NCBI GenBank assembly: GCA_950295325.1
Contig: OX485809.1
Location: 23,870,001-23,934,000 of the forward strand
From: Polytrichum commune
Lineage: Eukaryota; Streptophyta; Polytrichopsida; Polytrichales; Polytrichaceae
Direction of reading: 5' to 3'
Length of the DNA stretch: 64,000 bases
This document shows positions 52,046-64,000 of this stretch, one piece after another. Positions within the stretch are counted from its first letter, which is position 1. The number at the start of each line of letters is the position of its first letter. The translations under genes and the position numbers were made by a program. The notes beneath the pieces were generated by a model. That model ran no database searches. It was not told the DNA's origin and worked only from the letters and a program-made list of their open reading frames with translations.

Positions 52046-54418
52046 GCGGTGGTGTTGATGTATTGGTACAATTCACATTGGTAACCATTGGTGGCCTTTT
52101 CATGGCCACAAAAGGAAGGGAGTCGGGAAGGACTGGGAGTTGGTGGAGGAAGGCCTACCACCCAATGTGGTGTCCGGCTTTGTTTGCAGCCAGAAGGCCG
52201 GACATGTATGCCCTGGGTAGATTTTGGAGTGTAATCGGTTGATGTCCTGGTGTTTCCAAGGCCCACCAGGTTACATGTTCACATCTGCTGGTTTTCCTTT
52301 ACTAAAGTGGGGTATATTCTCTAAATTCCTCTAAAACGATCGGTAGTTTTCCTCATGTCTTGAACTTCAACCGGCTCATCTGTAAAAGATCTACATATAC
52401 ACGTTAATTCCAAACATACTTGACCAATTCTTGCAGTGCTTTCTAAGAAAAGAAAAGAAAAATGAACACATGTATCTAAATACCGGCATGAAGCTGAGCC
52501 CGTTGATCTGGTGCTGATCACGGTATTCCGTGATGCAGCATAAGACTAATGCCTCCATTAGGAGGTGGGCTTTGCAGTGCTTTCTAACATCATATATGCA
52601 CACAAGGTAGAGGGTGCTTGAACCAACGCTTTAAGCAATTTAGTCTACTTTGGGAGTCCATTTGAATTAATAGTATGCATGATTGGCTTAGACATAGTAG
52701 AATTTATTTGGTTTATGCAAAAATGGACGTCATATGAATATACTACATTTTTTTTTGAAGTCACTCACCCCTAGTTTCTTAATTCCCTTCCTAGATTCAC
52801 TTTTACCACTGCAAACAACTCCCAAAACCATCTCGATACTTGTCCATAATTGTTCTTGTTTTTCGTCCAAAACCATCCTGGTTGTTTCTGAAAACAGCCC
52901 CCGGCCTTCTATCCACATTGGGCCCCAAACTAAAAAGAAAAGAAAAAGAATGCCGATTTAAGTCTGACATGACAATGGTATGTTAGCCATCCACTTATCA
53001 AGTTTGTATGGAGTTGAAAGAGGAGGGTAATATATGCATGCCTAACATTAGATGGACCCTAATAATGGACATAATATGTGGGGGTTTTGATCAAGTGAAA
53101 TTGGGGCTTGTTGTTTCTCAAGTTTACGATTCTTAAGGACCATTATGGGAGATATTTAATTGCATTAAGTGAGAATTTTTCCATGAGAGATTTCAAGTGT
53201 GATTTAGGAATTTCAAGGTCAACGAGTCAATCGATGGATGAGTGGTGAAAATTGCCCTAGATTTGAGTTGTGATAAAAATTGGTGGAAGGGTTTGCCTAT
53301 GTAGTTGTTGAAAGTGTGGCACAAGTATATCATATTTAGCATGTTTACAGGCAATTGCCGCATATGAGAATCAATCATTACAATAGGTGAGTTGAATGAA
53401 ATAAATAGTGCGATGTGGAGATGGGAGAAGAAGAGGAGTGTCCAAGGGGAATTTTCCTTCACTAGACATGACATATGGACGTAGTCAGGGGAGACGTTGC
53501 CATCTAGGAAGATAGTAAGTGCATGGGAGGAGTCATGATGGGACGGTGCTTTCTAGGCATTTATTGTCATGAAAACCTACATGAATGAGGGATGAAGTGC
53601 CAGGTGGTCGGGTGGAAGAGAAGTGTGTGAGTTAAATCATGTGTAGCTTTGTTATGTCTTGTTTGGTTATCAAGCCGCGTTTGTTTATTTGTACAACATG
53701 ATAGTAGGTGTAGGCAATTATCTACTTAGTTTGTTGAGGCGACAAAGGTTGCATGGTGGAGATAGGGATGAGTCAAGAATTTTGATTTTTCGGTAGTCAC
53801 AAATGCAATGGCCATAGTGGAATTGAAGTGCTTGGGTGATTTGTCCATAAGATGTTTAGGGTTTAGGATTCCCAAAAAGGTTGGTGAATGTCAGCTTTGT
53901 CAAGACATTTGACAATATAGGGGGAACACATTGGTTGCTTGTGAAATGATATAGCTATATGTTCTTTTTCAATGTATCGTTAGAGGTTGCAAATAGAACA
54001 TTGTTGGGTTGAGATGGAGACATTGGTGGGCCAATATGGGATGTAATGGCCCATTGCACCCGTGCATATGAAATAAAGTCCAAAGTCATCAATATGAAAT
54101 AATGCCTCAACATGCTGCCTTTATAGGACAATTGTCGTTGGAACACTAGGAAGTGGTAAGCAAGGGCAGTAAGGTGACAACCTCACTATTGGTTGCATAC
54201 TCCATTATATATTAGGTTGTAGCTTCAAGACTTCAGTGAAAAGAAATTATTGCATACAAGCGTAAGTCTCATTTATCCAACATAATTGTTGCAGAATAAC
54301 ATTTAGGCTGGAAGGTTTTTTTATTTATTTAAATAAAAAGACAATTGACTTCAAAATTAGTTTTTATGACCGGGCTAATCAATCTCACGTGATATATTTG
54401 AAATAATACAACCATGGC
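52046..54418. other. Spacer without recognisable gene
   Basis: There is no coding frame with protein character. A stretch around 52,340-52,400 with 'gtcttgaacttcaaccgg' has a diverged direct counterpart at about 57,660-57,740, so part of this DNA belongs to a dispersed repeat. Confidence 0.4.
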
Positions 54419-54984
54419 TAGGGCTAGAGCTCATGCCAAACTACATGGGCCACGCTTTGCCGAGCCATGACCCCATCATATATTTCAAACTTTCATGGGA
54501 GGGGAGTCAAGGCTAAGGCCTCCGATCTAGCACCCCTGGGCATCTCCGGCAAAAAAAATTCAAATAAGTTCAAATCCCCACTGGAAACAACTACCCATCT
54601 TGCCCGGCTTTATTATTATTTATTTTTCCAATTGAAGGCCATGTGTTCACTAATTGGGTGCACTTCACCTTCAAGATCCTAAATTTTGCACTCAATATGG
54701 GTTTATGTGCACAATATTGGGTGCAGGTGAAGTGCACTCAACATGGGTTTATGTGGACAAGCAGCCTTCAAGAATGCAAGGGCAATTATTTTTGAAGTTG
54801 GACGGGGCGGGCAATGGTTTTTGGCCGGGATCGGAAAATTTTGAATTTTTTCGGCAAGGCTACCCGGGCGTGCCAGACCATGGACCCTGGCTGTAACACC
54901 CCTCCCCTTGAAAGTTCGCAAATATATGATGGGGTTGTGGCTCAACAAAGTGGGGCCCATGCGGTTTGGCATGAGCTCTAGCCC
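54419..54984. repeat. Long foldback (inverted) repeat, arms ~260 bp
   Basis: The left arm starts GGGCTAGAGCTCATGCCAAAC at 54,420 and the right arm ends with its inverse near 54,984. Along the arms, 'accccatcatatattt', the 'aaactttca' run followed by GGGAGGGG, 'cacccctgggcatctccgg/cacgcccgggtagccttgcc' and 'tgcacttcacct' correspond in order with moderate divergence. The unpaired centre is only about 40-50 bp. A transcript would form a very long hairpin. No target duplication was found. Confidence 0.75.
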
Positions 54985-55615
54985 CATCCTACAGCCACAA
55001 ACCTATAGGTGGTAAGCTTCTAATATGGATGCATAAAAAAATACATATGTATGCAACAATTTCCTCTCACCAACCTGATACCATTCCCACACTAGAGCCA
55101 CTCATTACTCCTTGGCGGTAGGAGTCCATCTTGACAGCGAAAATCCATTTTTAATTTTAATTATTTTTTTACAGTTACTAGTAAGAACTTTTCGTCCTAC
55201 TCATGGTAACCTCACTGGATGTAACGTAATGCAATTTCGCTAGTGCACACAAGAACAATAACTCCAATCAAGATGGAATGTATCCCCATTGATATGGCCA
55301 GTCGGTGGTCTTATTCTTAACCAATGATTGTATGACACGTGGCTTCAAAATTGAATATATTAAGCTTAGTGTCAGAGTTGCCGCTCCCTCCCAGGTAGTT
55401 ATGGCTGCACTTTGCCTTTTTCTGGAGTGACACTTGTAGGCCTCCCATTGGTGCTAGAGTGGACTCCCAAGCTCAGAAAATGTCAAGTGGAATTGTGGTA
55501 GTCCATTAGATGGACGATTACATTGGAGCCCTAGCTTCCCATTTCATGGAAGTCACCACTAGATCATAATATGCTCTTATTATTATTATTATCTCATGGG
55601 CCCTCACACTTCGTA

Positions 55616-55894
55616 TTTTTGACAAGGTTTTGCAAGTTTTTGACATTTGGCATGCAAAAAATTGCACAATAATAAATTGCATGTCAATTGACACGCACAA
55701 TTTAGATTTTGACATGTAGTGTGACTTGTGAAGAAAAAAACCACACGTCAATTGACAATTTAGAATTGAAATGACAAGGCATGTGACGTTGAGGGTATAT
55801 TTTTGAAGAATATGTAGATGTCAATTGAAATTGATTTTCGTTGTTGAAAACGTCACATGACACTTTGGATTTGAAGTTGTCAAACACACACATT
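55616..55894. mobile_element. MITE-like repeat, copy 2, 8-bp target duplication (hAT-like)
   Basis: This copy is flanked by GGGCCCTC at 55,608-55,615 and 55,895-55,902. It has imperfect inverted ends containing GTATTTTTGACAAGG and GTGTTTGACAAC, and matches 45,715-45,988 through the interior ('catgtcaattgaca', 'acacgtcaattgaca'). The 8-bp duplication suggests hAT. Confidence 0.75.
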
Positions 55895-55902
55895 GGGCCC
55901 TC

Positions 55903-58571
55903 GGAGTAGTACATAACCCCATTGGATAAGAAATGGGCTCACTCAAGCAAGAATCATTGAGGAAATTTGTCATTTATTTGTAGAGCATTGTGACATGCCA
56001 AAGGGGATGTTGTACTGTACACACCAATGTTTGACATGGAAAGAGGCGAACATTCAATGGTATCAATAAACAACATCAATACATGGTATCAAAGAACCTA
56101 CCCATGGGGTATCGAAGTTGTGATAGTAGTAAACTATTGATGTTTGGTGGACATGTCAAGGTGAGGAGATCTGCGCGCACACCCAAGTTATCATTTGGGT
56201 CATTGTTGCACCTCGAATCATAGACTTTCCATCGAAAGTGGACGGTGGTTGATTAGTCCTGTCTCTAGAGATGATAGATAGTGCCACTTTTTCTCTTGCA
56301 ACGTGGTTGAAATGAGGGACACTTTTTGTTGGTGTGTCCTTTACATAACCCCATCAACAAATTTAAAGTGTCCATCACTATTTGAGGAGCCTCGAGTCTT
56401 TCTTTCAGTTGGACCATTAAGTTGATGTAAAACTAAATCTCATGCCGGATGCTCCTGCACTCCGCCACTCTAAGGAATGAGCCGATTTGAAACCGACCTT
56501 GTGTGCTTTCAGTCCCATTAGACTATCGACTTCGTGGAGTTTAAAATCGATTTCATTTCAATATTATGTAAACCATATTGATACTAAGACAATTAGTACA
56601 TGGGCATGAAGGTTCTTGCAATGGTGTCTAGACTAGAATAGGATCCAAAACAAAAATACTTTCAAATATTCATATCCTATCTGTATTGGAAAATGTGAAG
56701 TCCTCAATACCCGAATGATATACAAAAGACAATATCAATCCAATACTGGGACATGCCTAGATGTGGGCTAGTACCCCCTGCTATTAAAAAAACAGAAAAC
56801 AAAACTGGATGAAACATGATGCATTCATCCCCACGTAGTCCGTATTTCATCCCGATGTCATCCACGTTTACTCTCATACCCCTGTGTCACCGTTGCAGTT
56901 CATGGGGTACACAGAGTTCCCCACATGTTCCCCCCGGGAGTTCCCCAAACGTTCCCTTGAGTTCCCCCTGTGGCATAAGATTAATTACCCTACTTCGCAA
57001 GGCTTCGATGCTTTTTTTAAGGGGGAAACAACCCCTTTATTCTTTGGTGGTACGGGACTCGTACATGACATATCATTATTCACTTGCATGGTTGTGCTCC
57101 ATTCTATATTTAACATGTGAAATGGGCCTCCGATATCTTATCTTCATGGGAAGAAGCTTAGAAATCAAGAAGAATCTAACAACGGTACGAACAATGAATA
57201 ATGTCAGTATTTTCAATGATATTTCTGCAATTATTGATAACCATATGGAATACTACTAGGATGACTAGTCTTTCATGCAAACATTCCTAGAATGAACAAT
57301 AATTTATGCACAAAGAGTCGAGAGTATCACTCCACCCGAATTTCCAAGTTCAACTCGAATGTATGAATAGTAAACAAACATTCCTAGTTTGATCGAAGGA
57401 CAAAATAAAATAAACATATATATATATATCCAAGGCATGGATGAATAATGTTTCGGATGATACGTGCAGAAACTCTGTTAAATGACATAATAATAATGTA
57501 ATAATAATAATAATGCATATTTCATTAATGTAATAATGTTTAGGATTTTTGCATAATTAGCCAAAATCCTAGTGTTTCCAAGTCCAGCCAATTACACATT
57601 GTGATCTTCTTTATTCTTTGTTTGATTTGGAATATAGTCCATAGTTTTCTTGTTAAATGATGGGCAATTTTCTTGAAGTCTTGAACTTCAACCGGTTATT
57701 TCTTAAACTCAATTGATTCATGTGTACACAGTGGTCGGTTTGCCCCTTTCATTGAACATTACTCGACATTAAAGTCTTATTCCCCTAGTGTCTGGAATCA
57801 TGTATGGATCATTCTCCCTTATCTTGGGTCATTCTTGTAAAATGAATACCGTAGCTCTTTAGTAGCTTGGGCATAAAATAATGAAATTTAGAGGTGCCTA
57901 AGTTTCTAGGAAATTAATTTCGTTGAGTGTCCCCCCAAAAATGAAATAACATTCAAAAGAGTGCCTAAAATTATAATAATGCAAGTGACAATCTCACAAA
58001 GACCGTTCCATATAATTCTCACACAAAACAAAATTTATTGTCAAGCAAAACCCTGACATACAAGTAAAAGACAAACTTTAGGGCAAGGAATGTTGGTTAA
58101 GAGAAGTGTTTAGGTTAATCATAGCCACCATAGATGAAATTAGGAAAACCTTCCATGAATTATGAAAATGACTTGGATGAATTTCTAACTTATTTTTAAT
58201 TAATTTTTTAATCTAACCAATTTTAGAATTTTATATTTTGGGTTGCCTAGCTTACTTTTGCACTTTAATTAATTAATTATTAGGCAAAGAGGTGCCCAAG
58301 CTGCTAGAGACCTACAATAGTGTACATCTTAAGTATCATTCATTCTGCAAAGGTGGCCCAACTATTTACCCGAGGTCTATTTGATATATATACATATATA
58401 TAAATAAATGATGTCAACCAACCAATGTCAGCCAACATGCCTCAACATCTTGCTAGTAAGGCTCACAAACTCCATGTTGTCAATTACTAGGATAGGTAAG
58501 GAATGCCGTATGGAATAAAACCAAATAGTTTCCGGGACTCAACAACCGCCTTGAAATTGAATAGGGACTAC
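55903..58571. other. Spacer without recognisable gene
   Basis: Simple repeats occur, namely (AT)n near 57,418-57,430 and AAT runs at 57,489-57,515, plus a diverged dispersed repeat near 57,660-57,740 (see 52,340). A frame of 147 codons at 56,816-57,259 is Pro/Ser-rich at its start and has no recognised similarity or splice context; I treat it as chance. Confidence 0.4.
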
Positions 58572-58574
58572 TCA

Positions 58575-59146
58575 GAGTCAGTTTACATCATGGACCATGA
58601 AGTCAGACCATGGAATATGGCAATTTTTCATGGTCTGACTTCATGGTCCAACTTCCATGGTCAAATTTATTTAAAAAACAATTTATAAAGCCTTTGGGGC
58701 CCTCACTAGGCGGAAACCGAATGTGGATCAAGAGGAATAACCATGCACCAAAAAGTGTGTGTGTTGATTTTTTAGAATATAAATGTCCAAAAAGGGAGAT
58801 TTTACAAAAGATTCAAATTTCACCATTCTTTTGTCTTTTCTTGTCTTCATCTTCTCTTCACCCCAAAAAAAATTCATTAAAAATTTACTATAACAATATT
58901 TCTCTACCATGGGGCCCTTGTTTTTTTTTCTTCCTACCAAGGCCTCTCCCACCGCAAAACCCGTTGGATCATGTCAGTGGATAATGTAGGCCTTAAAATA
59001 TGTCTTTTGGGGACCTCGAACTCTATAGTCACTTTGACATTCTTCCCTTTGTGTAAACCGGAGTGGTCGCAGGACGAGTTCAACAACCAATCACAAATTT
59101 TACAAAGCCTTGGGACAACTTCATGGTCCATGATGTAAACAACCCC
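58575..59146. mobile_element. Non-autonomous TIR element, 572 bp, TCA target duplication
   Basis: Left end GAGTCAGTTTACATCATGG and inverted right end GGGGTTGTTTACATCATGG are flanked by TCA at 58,572-58,574 and 59,147-59,149. The terminal ~30 bases pair well (GGACCATGAAGT). It is homologous in reverse to the outer parts of 49,757-51,909. No transposase is encoded. Confidence 0.85.
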
Positions 59147-59149
59147 TCA

Positions 59150-61726
59150 GGTGACCCTGAGCATTCTCGTGTATGCCAATATTTCATAGTCACTATTCTA
59201 TAATCAAACCCCTACATTTGATTGGTGTGTAGTTCAATGAGAACATGTTTAAAAGGCATTGGACTATCTTCAAGTTTTCTTAAATACTTCACAGTCAATG
59301 GTCAACACAATTTGGGGGGGGCTTGTATGTTCAATTCCAAAATCAACAGACATGCACTTCCAATAACAATAACTAAATAAGGGGAGGTCCAATTTTCAAT
59401 CCACTCCTTGTTGATGCTTTATTGTAAATCTGGTAATGCAACATAAGGTTTATTATGTAATTCTATTAGGTAGTAGAACATGAAACGAACCATATTAAAT
59501 CCACAAACTTTAACTTCTACAAAGTGACCCAACAAGTATCGGATGTGTAAGAATCTTCAACATTAGATTCTATAACTTCTTCATAGACAATGGAGCATAA
59601 GGTTCTAATTATATAGGTGTACTAAATTAAATTAAATGGCTTAGAATTTGTGGCAACCATATTAAGGAGTTAGGTTACAACTACCAAAATAAGGCTTATG
59701 GCTTATTCATGCCATCTTAAGCCCACTAGGTTAATTTGCGGTCTCTAATGCCAAGTGTTGGTGTTGCATATTAAGATATAGGTATTTAAGTGAGCTATAA
59801 GGGGTTCTTAACATTTTCACCTTCAACTTACAGTGCTACTACGAATCCTTGGAACATACCACTTCATATATCCATTACTTGTATCCTTGGGTTTGTGTTG
59901 CTTCTTTTTGTGTAGAGACTTACCCTTCAAAGAGGGTACTAGCATACATGCATGTGAAGTTCAGCCCTAATTCGTTTTTCTTTTCATTCAAACATGTCCA
60001 CTAATAAACTCAAATCATTTGGAGGAGAGTTGCTTAACCTCAATAGGTACGGTGTTTGTAGGGTGAGCCTTGCAACTCCACTCACTCATGGTGTACACCT
60101 AGAGATTAATGTCTCCAGAGTTGATGAGGAGAAATGATCTGATAATAAAATTTAACAACTCAAGGACTGGTGTACCTCTCCAAGTGTGTGTCTATTCAAG
60201 ATACATGACGATTTGTACAGCACTCCAACAAGTACTATATTATAATACATTTGGTTTGTGTTATCGAAAACGGAATATTGAAAGAGGAAGTGAAAATAAA
60301 ATCATATCTGACAACAGTGATTTAGTAGACTTGATATGTATTTGAGTCTAGGTCATTTATACAAGCTCAAATCTACCTATATGCATGCTACGATTTGAAA
60401 AATGCATATGATAAATGGGTTAATTTTAGATATGAACAATGTTAACAGTTTTACCTGACGTAATCTTAAACCTCTCCAAATGAAACCTTGACCTTTGAGA
60501 AATAATCCTGATGAGCGTGGCTATGTATATATCCTAAGAGTTCACCTGATAGCAGTAAAAGCTCCTTGTTCGAGAATGATATAATCTGCAAAACCTTAAA
60601 GGTGTAGGGCATTCAAATATCATGTACATTGATTTAATAGTGATTCTTCCCATACTTAATCTAAAGTTGCCAAAAAGGTCAGCTGAAGTTGCACCACCCA
60701 CCAGGATAATGACCACCACCCTCATGATTGCCTTTCATGGGAGTACCATAGTGATAGCTTTCTTAGCAACAACCTGCCCACTGTTTATTGTTCAGACTGA
60801 ATGACTGCCATCTCATGATCTCTATTGAAATTGCATGGACTACTTACAGGATTGTCCTGTGCTCTTGAATCTTTTGTAACCACCCCTGAAAGTCTGAGAA
60901 GGTCCAGAACATTTGCAGTGCCAGAATGCATGTGCCATCATATCTGTGCTTGGTCAACAGAGACAAAAAGAAATTACCATCATATCCAAAAAAAAGGCAA
61001 TTGCGTTACAAACTTACACCTGCCACCACTTATTTAGTCTGTGGCTGTCTGTCAGATTGAAAAATGCACATGATTGGATATTCAAGTCCGTATTAGAAAT
61101 GCGCACCTTTCATGATATCTGAAGCAAACATGTCAACGATCCACATCATCACTTGATCACCAGAATCTGAATTGTCAGTCTCATGCACATTTGGTCTTGC
61201 ACTTCTGTTGTTGGAAAAAGAACACGTTGATGAGTATGCAATGCTATGCATAAGTAAGCGTCCAAGTAAACCCTTTAGCTATTGGTGCAACAGATTTTAT
61301 TTTAATTGAAAACTTTGTTTTAAAGAAAAATGACAAAGAACAAAAAACGATTATATCTAAAATGTAAACTTGTCAAAACCCTATGTAGAGGTGGTCTCAG
61401 TTGTTGGCAACAGTAAACTTGCCCCAAACAATCAATGCACCAACTTACATAGGATCTGCATCTGCCTGGTGACCATCCCATAAGGAGATAAGCTTTTCCC
61501 AATCTCTATGCTGTCACGATCCCCTGAAGGTTTGAAACTTGATATAACTAATAGTATGTGATTCAAAATCCTTGAGCATGTGATTCTCTAACTAGGCTTT
61601 GAAGTTTGTTATTTATGAACTATGTGCAAAAAATGGCAATGTCTGTTCTCTGAAATGTAATGAGCATACAGATGTGGAAGCCTTGTGGACAGAGAAAAGA
61701 CATCAAGACATCACAGAGGATACCTT
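59150..61726. other. Spacer downstream of the U11/U12-59K gene
   Basis: The part 59,690-59,840 is the inverted copy of the repeat in the macro-gene intron (39,890-40,165). No gene is recognised elsewhere. The segment nearest 61,726 should carry the 3' untranslated region of the minus-strand gene. Confidence 0.45.
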
Positions 61727-63902
61727 TCACTTTGGTCTTCTCTTTTTGCGCTTCTTCAATTTAGATCCTATCTTGTCATCATGTGCACTGTGAGCCTTGT
61801 TGGTCTCTGCTACAAGATATGATGCCCAGACAGGATCTGCTGGCAGTGGAGGCTCGATCCAGTGGCCAGGTATTCGACTGCAACAAGCACCACATATTCT
61901 TCAGTGGGCAGCCCATCTTCCTACTGTTACATGCAGCTTGCAATACTCCTCCAGATTTACATTATCAATTCCAACAAACACACACACTTATCGTTGAAAG
62001 GATAAGCTTGACCACAACTAACTGCCTGTCCCGGTGTATATCACAGGAATAAAATTAGGGGTTAACAGCAAACCTTCCACCAGGCATAAGAAAAGCATCC
62101 CACCCTCGCCTGACCTGAAGCAACGACCAATAACAAAGTAATAAGGGCACCATTGAAAGACTTGCAGAGCCGGTACTGAAAATAAACATAAATGATGACG
62201 CTGTTTATGGAAAATGATTTATGCATCGAATAGCCTTCCATAACAGATGAAATAAATGATATGTTCACAAGAATTTGAACTCCAAATTTGGCTAATGTAC
62301 TTGATTTTGAGATACCTCAATCAGCGCTCCCATGTCCACTTGACTGCCATGATAGAAATGATGGAATTCAGGTGGTAACCTATAAGGTTCCTGTACTGCT
62401 GGCCTTTTCTCATCCTGAGAGCTCTTTGCACTGGTGCTCATTTTCACAAATTTAACTGAATCAACCTGGCGAAGTAATCACAACCACATCTCAGCATCAG
62501 AACAACATCAATACAATGCTACTACAGTCAAGATAACAACCATCTTCAGTAACAATTGTATGATGCACGTCATGATTGATGCAGGCAAAGCAGTGGAAAA
62601 ACTGCATGGGTGGTTGTGTTTCTTACCTTGCTCTCAGTTGCGTCCTTTTCAAGAACCTTGGCAGGACTTCTATCTGCTTTCTTGAGTTGGTCCTCAAGGA
62701 AGTCACCACTATCAGGATTGGGAACAGTAGTAAGAGTTTGGCCAGTTGCCTTTGAAGCTCCTGCAGCACTTGCAATAGCAACCACAGCTGCTTGAGTGTC
62801 AGCTGCTGCAGCTGCCTGTCGCTCCTCCTCTTCAACTGCTGCTCGCACTCTCTCCATGAATTTGTCATCCTCATCAGGAAAGAAGCGACCTGCACTCAAA
62901 ATGATGTGTGCTTAGACAAAAGAGTGATCTATCCATCACAAGCACCTCAAATACTAATCTTAGGTCCAAGGCATGGAGGACAAAATGTGTGTGTGTGTGT
63001 GTGTGTACCCAGGTGAGGAGCAGAAAACCAGCATTAATACCTTGTTTCTTCAGCTTTTGAATGCGGAGATTGCGGAGCTCTTGGAGTTTTTCAACCATCA
63101 ATACCATCTCTAGCTGTAGAACAAAGAAATAAACAATGAAAATCAAATCTTTCTTGATGTGTGATACTTACAAACAAGGAGAACGCCCATGAAAATCAGA
63201 AGTGGTTTGAGAAGAAAAGAGGATGATGGTAGCTGCAAAGGGGACTCATCCTCAACAGATTAAGGGGTTTAGTTATTTCATGTGTATGAGTATATAGTTA
63301 AGAAGTTGTAGATTTAGATATTTTAAATACATATAACTGTCAATGGGAGAGTGAAGGTCTGAACGTAATACAGCCAGGTGGTGCAAAAATGTATCTATTC
63401 ATCAAATATGTAACCAGACAGAAGAGGATAACATCACTTGGAAGAAGCTTTTTAAATGGTTTCAAGCAACAGAAGAAAGTTGGCAACAACAAAAGCATCT
63501 GAAGGGAAATAACAACCTCTGCTTCAAGTCTTGCCCTCTCTTCTTTAGCTTTTTTCTCAGCTACTTCTTTCATCTTCTCCATCTGCAGTTCCCCCTCACC
63601 AGACAAAAATTTAGAGAAGTGAACACACACTATATAAAATCAAGCCAGTAATCAGTGACTAGAAATCCCGAATCCAGAACAGAAAACACTACCGAGTAGA
63701 AAACTAAATTCAACATTGTCATAAAAAGATTGTCAACAATTCCACTAGCATGATCCTTGATTTGAAGAGACTGAAGACTGCTTGTAGGAAGCTATGTCAC
63801 AAGACCTGATGCAATTACCTTGCTCCTAGCTATCGCTTTTGCAATCTCTCTGGCCCTCCACTCATCAGCCTTACGGTCAGCTTCTTCATACCCCTCTTGC
63901 TC
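61727..63902 (-). CDS. U11/U12 snRNP 59-kDa protein (PDCD7 homologue), C-terminal part
   Basis: Seven exons are in the window, in order of translation: 63902-63819, 63582-63517, 63113-63041, 62889-62627, 62465-62316, 62114-62074 and 61877-61727. They join in phase to 275 residues and a stop; the N-terminal part lies beyond base 64,000. The protein is a component of the U11/U12 di-snRNP of the minor spliceosome in the nucleus. I see a charged coiled coil (EEADRKADEWRAREIAKAI, EKMKEVAEKKAKEERARLEAE), MVLMVEKLQELRNLRIQKLK, GRFFPDEDDKFMERVRAAVE, an Ala-rich linker, EFHHFYHGSQVDMGALIEVR, and RRGWDAFLMPGG...RIPGHWIEPPLPADPVWASYLV. The closing block matches the conserved end of PDCD7/U11-U12-59K. 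The tail is a basic, probably nuclear-localising KKRKKRRPK. A (GT)n run lies in the intron at about 62,987-63,005. Confidence 0.85.
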
Positions 63903-64000
63903 CTGCATCCCAAGCAATCAGATGGAATTCTAGGTTCTCAAAGATATTGTAACACAAGTTATCAATCCAGCTCAGTTCTGGACATGGCCACACAAATAGT

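Noticed and set aside
56816-57259. A 147-codon plus-strand frame.
   Set aside because: It is made of low-complexity Pro/Ser sequence followed by unrelated hydrophobic text, with no splice sites or similarity.

Overview
The window is nuclear DNA of a land plant or close streptophyte relative, probably a seedless lineage; the exact group cannot be fixed by eye. The evidence is a spliceosomal-intron architecture with GT-AG borders, a tocopherol (vitamin E) methyltransferase with a chloroplast-type N-terminus, an MCM7 of the plant PROLIFERA type, a plant-type MFS transporter, and long repeat-filled spacers. Exon borders were worked out by hand from reading-frame continuity and splice sites; all chains given below are phase-consistent.

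Layout. 1-5,362: the downstream part of a large, intact two-exon zinc-finger/transposase-like gene (+). 5,400-13,250: a decayed gene with stops and frameshifts, preceded by an array carrying a 15-bp palindrome, split by a clean MITE (8-bp target duplication) and interrupted by a GC-rich insertion. 13,250-15,680: AT-rich, no gene. 15,682-19,109: MFS transporter (+, 5 exons). 20,123-26,343: MCM7 (-, 15 exons, 719 aa), convergent with the transporter, with an E2F-type site upstream. 26,344-38,233: repeats only: a solo LTR, Harbinger-like MITE, minisatellites, and the 3' end of a LINE carrying a zinc knuckle plus a restriction-like endonuclease signature. 38,234-40,809: macro-domain protein (+, 3 exons). 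42,832-47,329: gamma-tocopherol methyltransferase (-, 7 exons), convergent with the macro gene. 47,330-61,726: about 14 kb without a recognisable gene, holding TIR elements, a long foldback repeat and another solo LTR. 61,727-63,902: the C-terminal 275 residues of the U11/U12-59K/PDCD7 minor-spliceosome protein (-), whose N-terminus lies beyond the window.

The five recognised cellular genes are unrelated housekeeping or metabolic genes (DNA replication licensing, solute transport, ADP-ribose biology, vitamin E synthesis, minor splicing) and form no functional cluster. The unusual content is in the mobile and decayed sequence: four TIR elements with similar ends and 3-bp target duplications, a palindrome family around a decayed gene with a 'DGQ-S'-like motif, the LINE 3' end, and several hairpin-forming repeats that could yield small RNAs.
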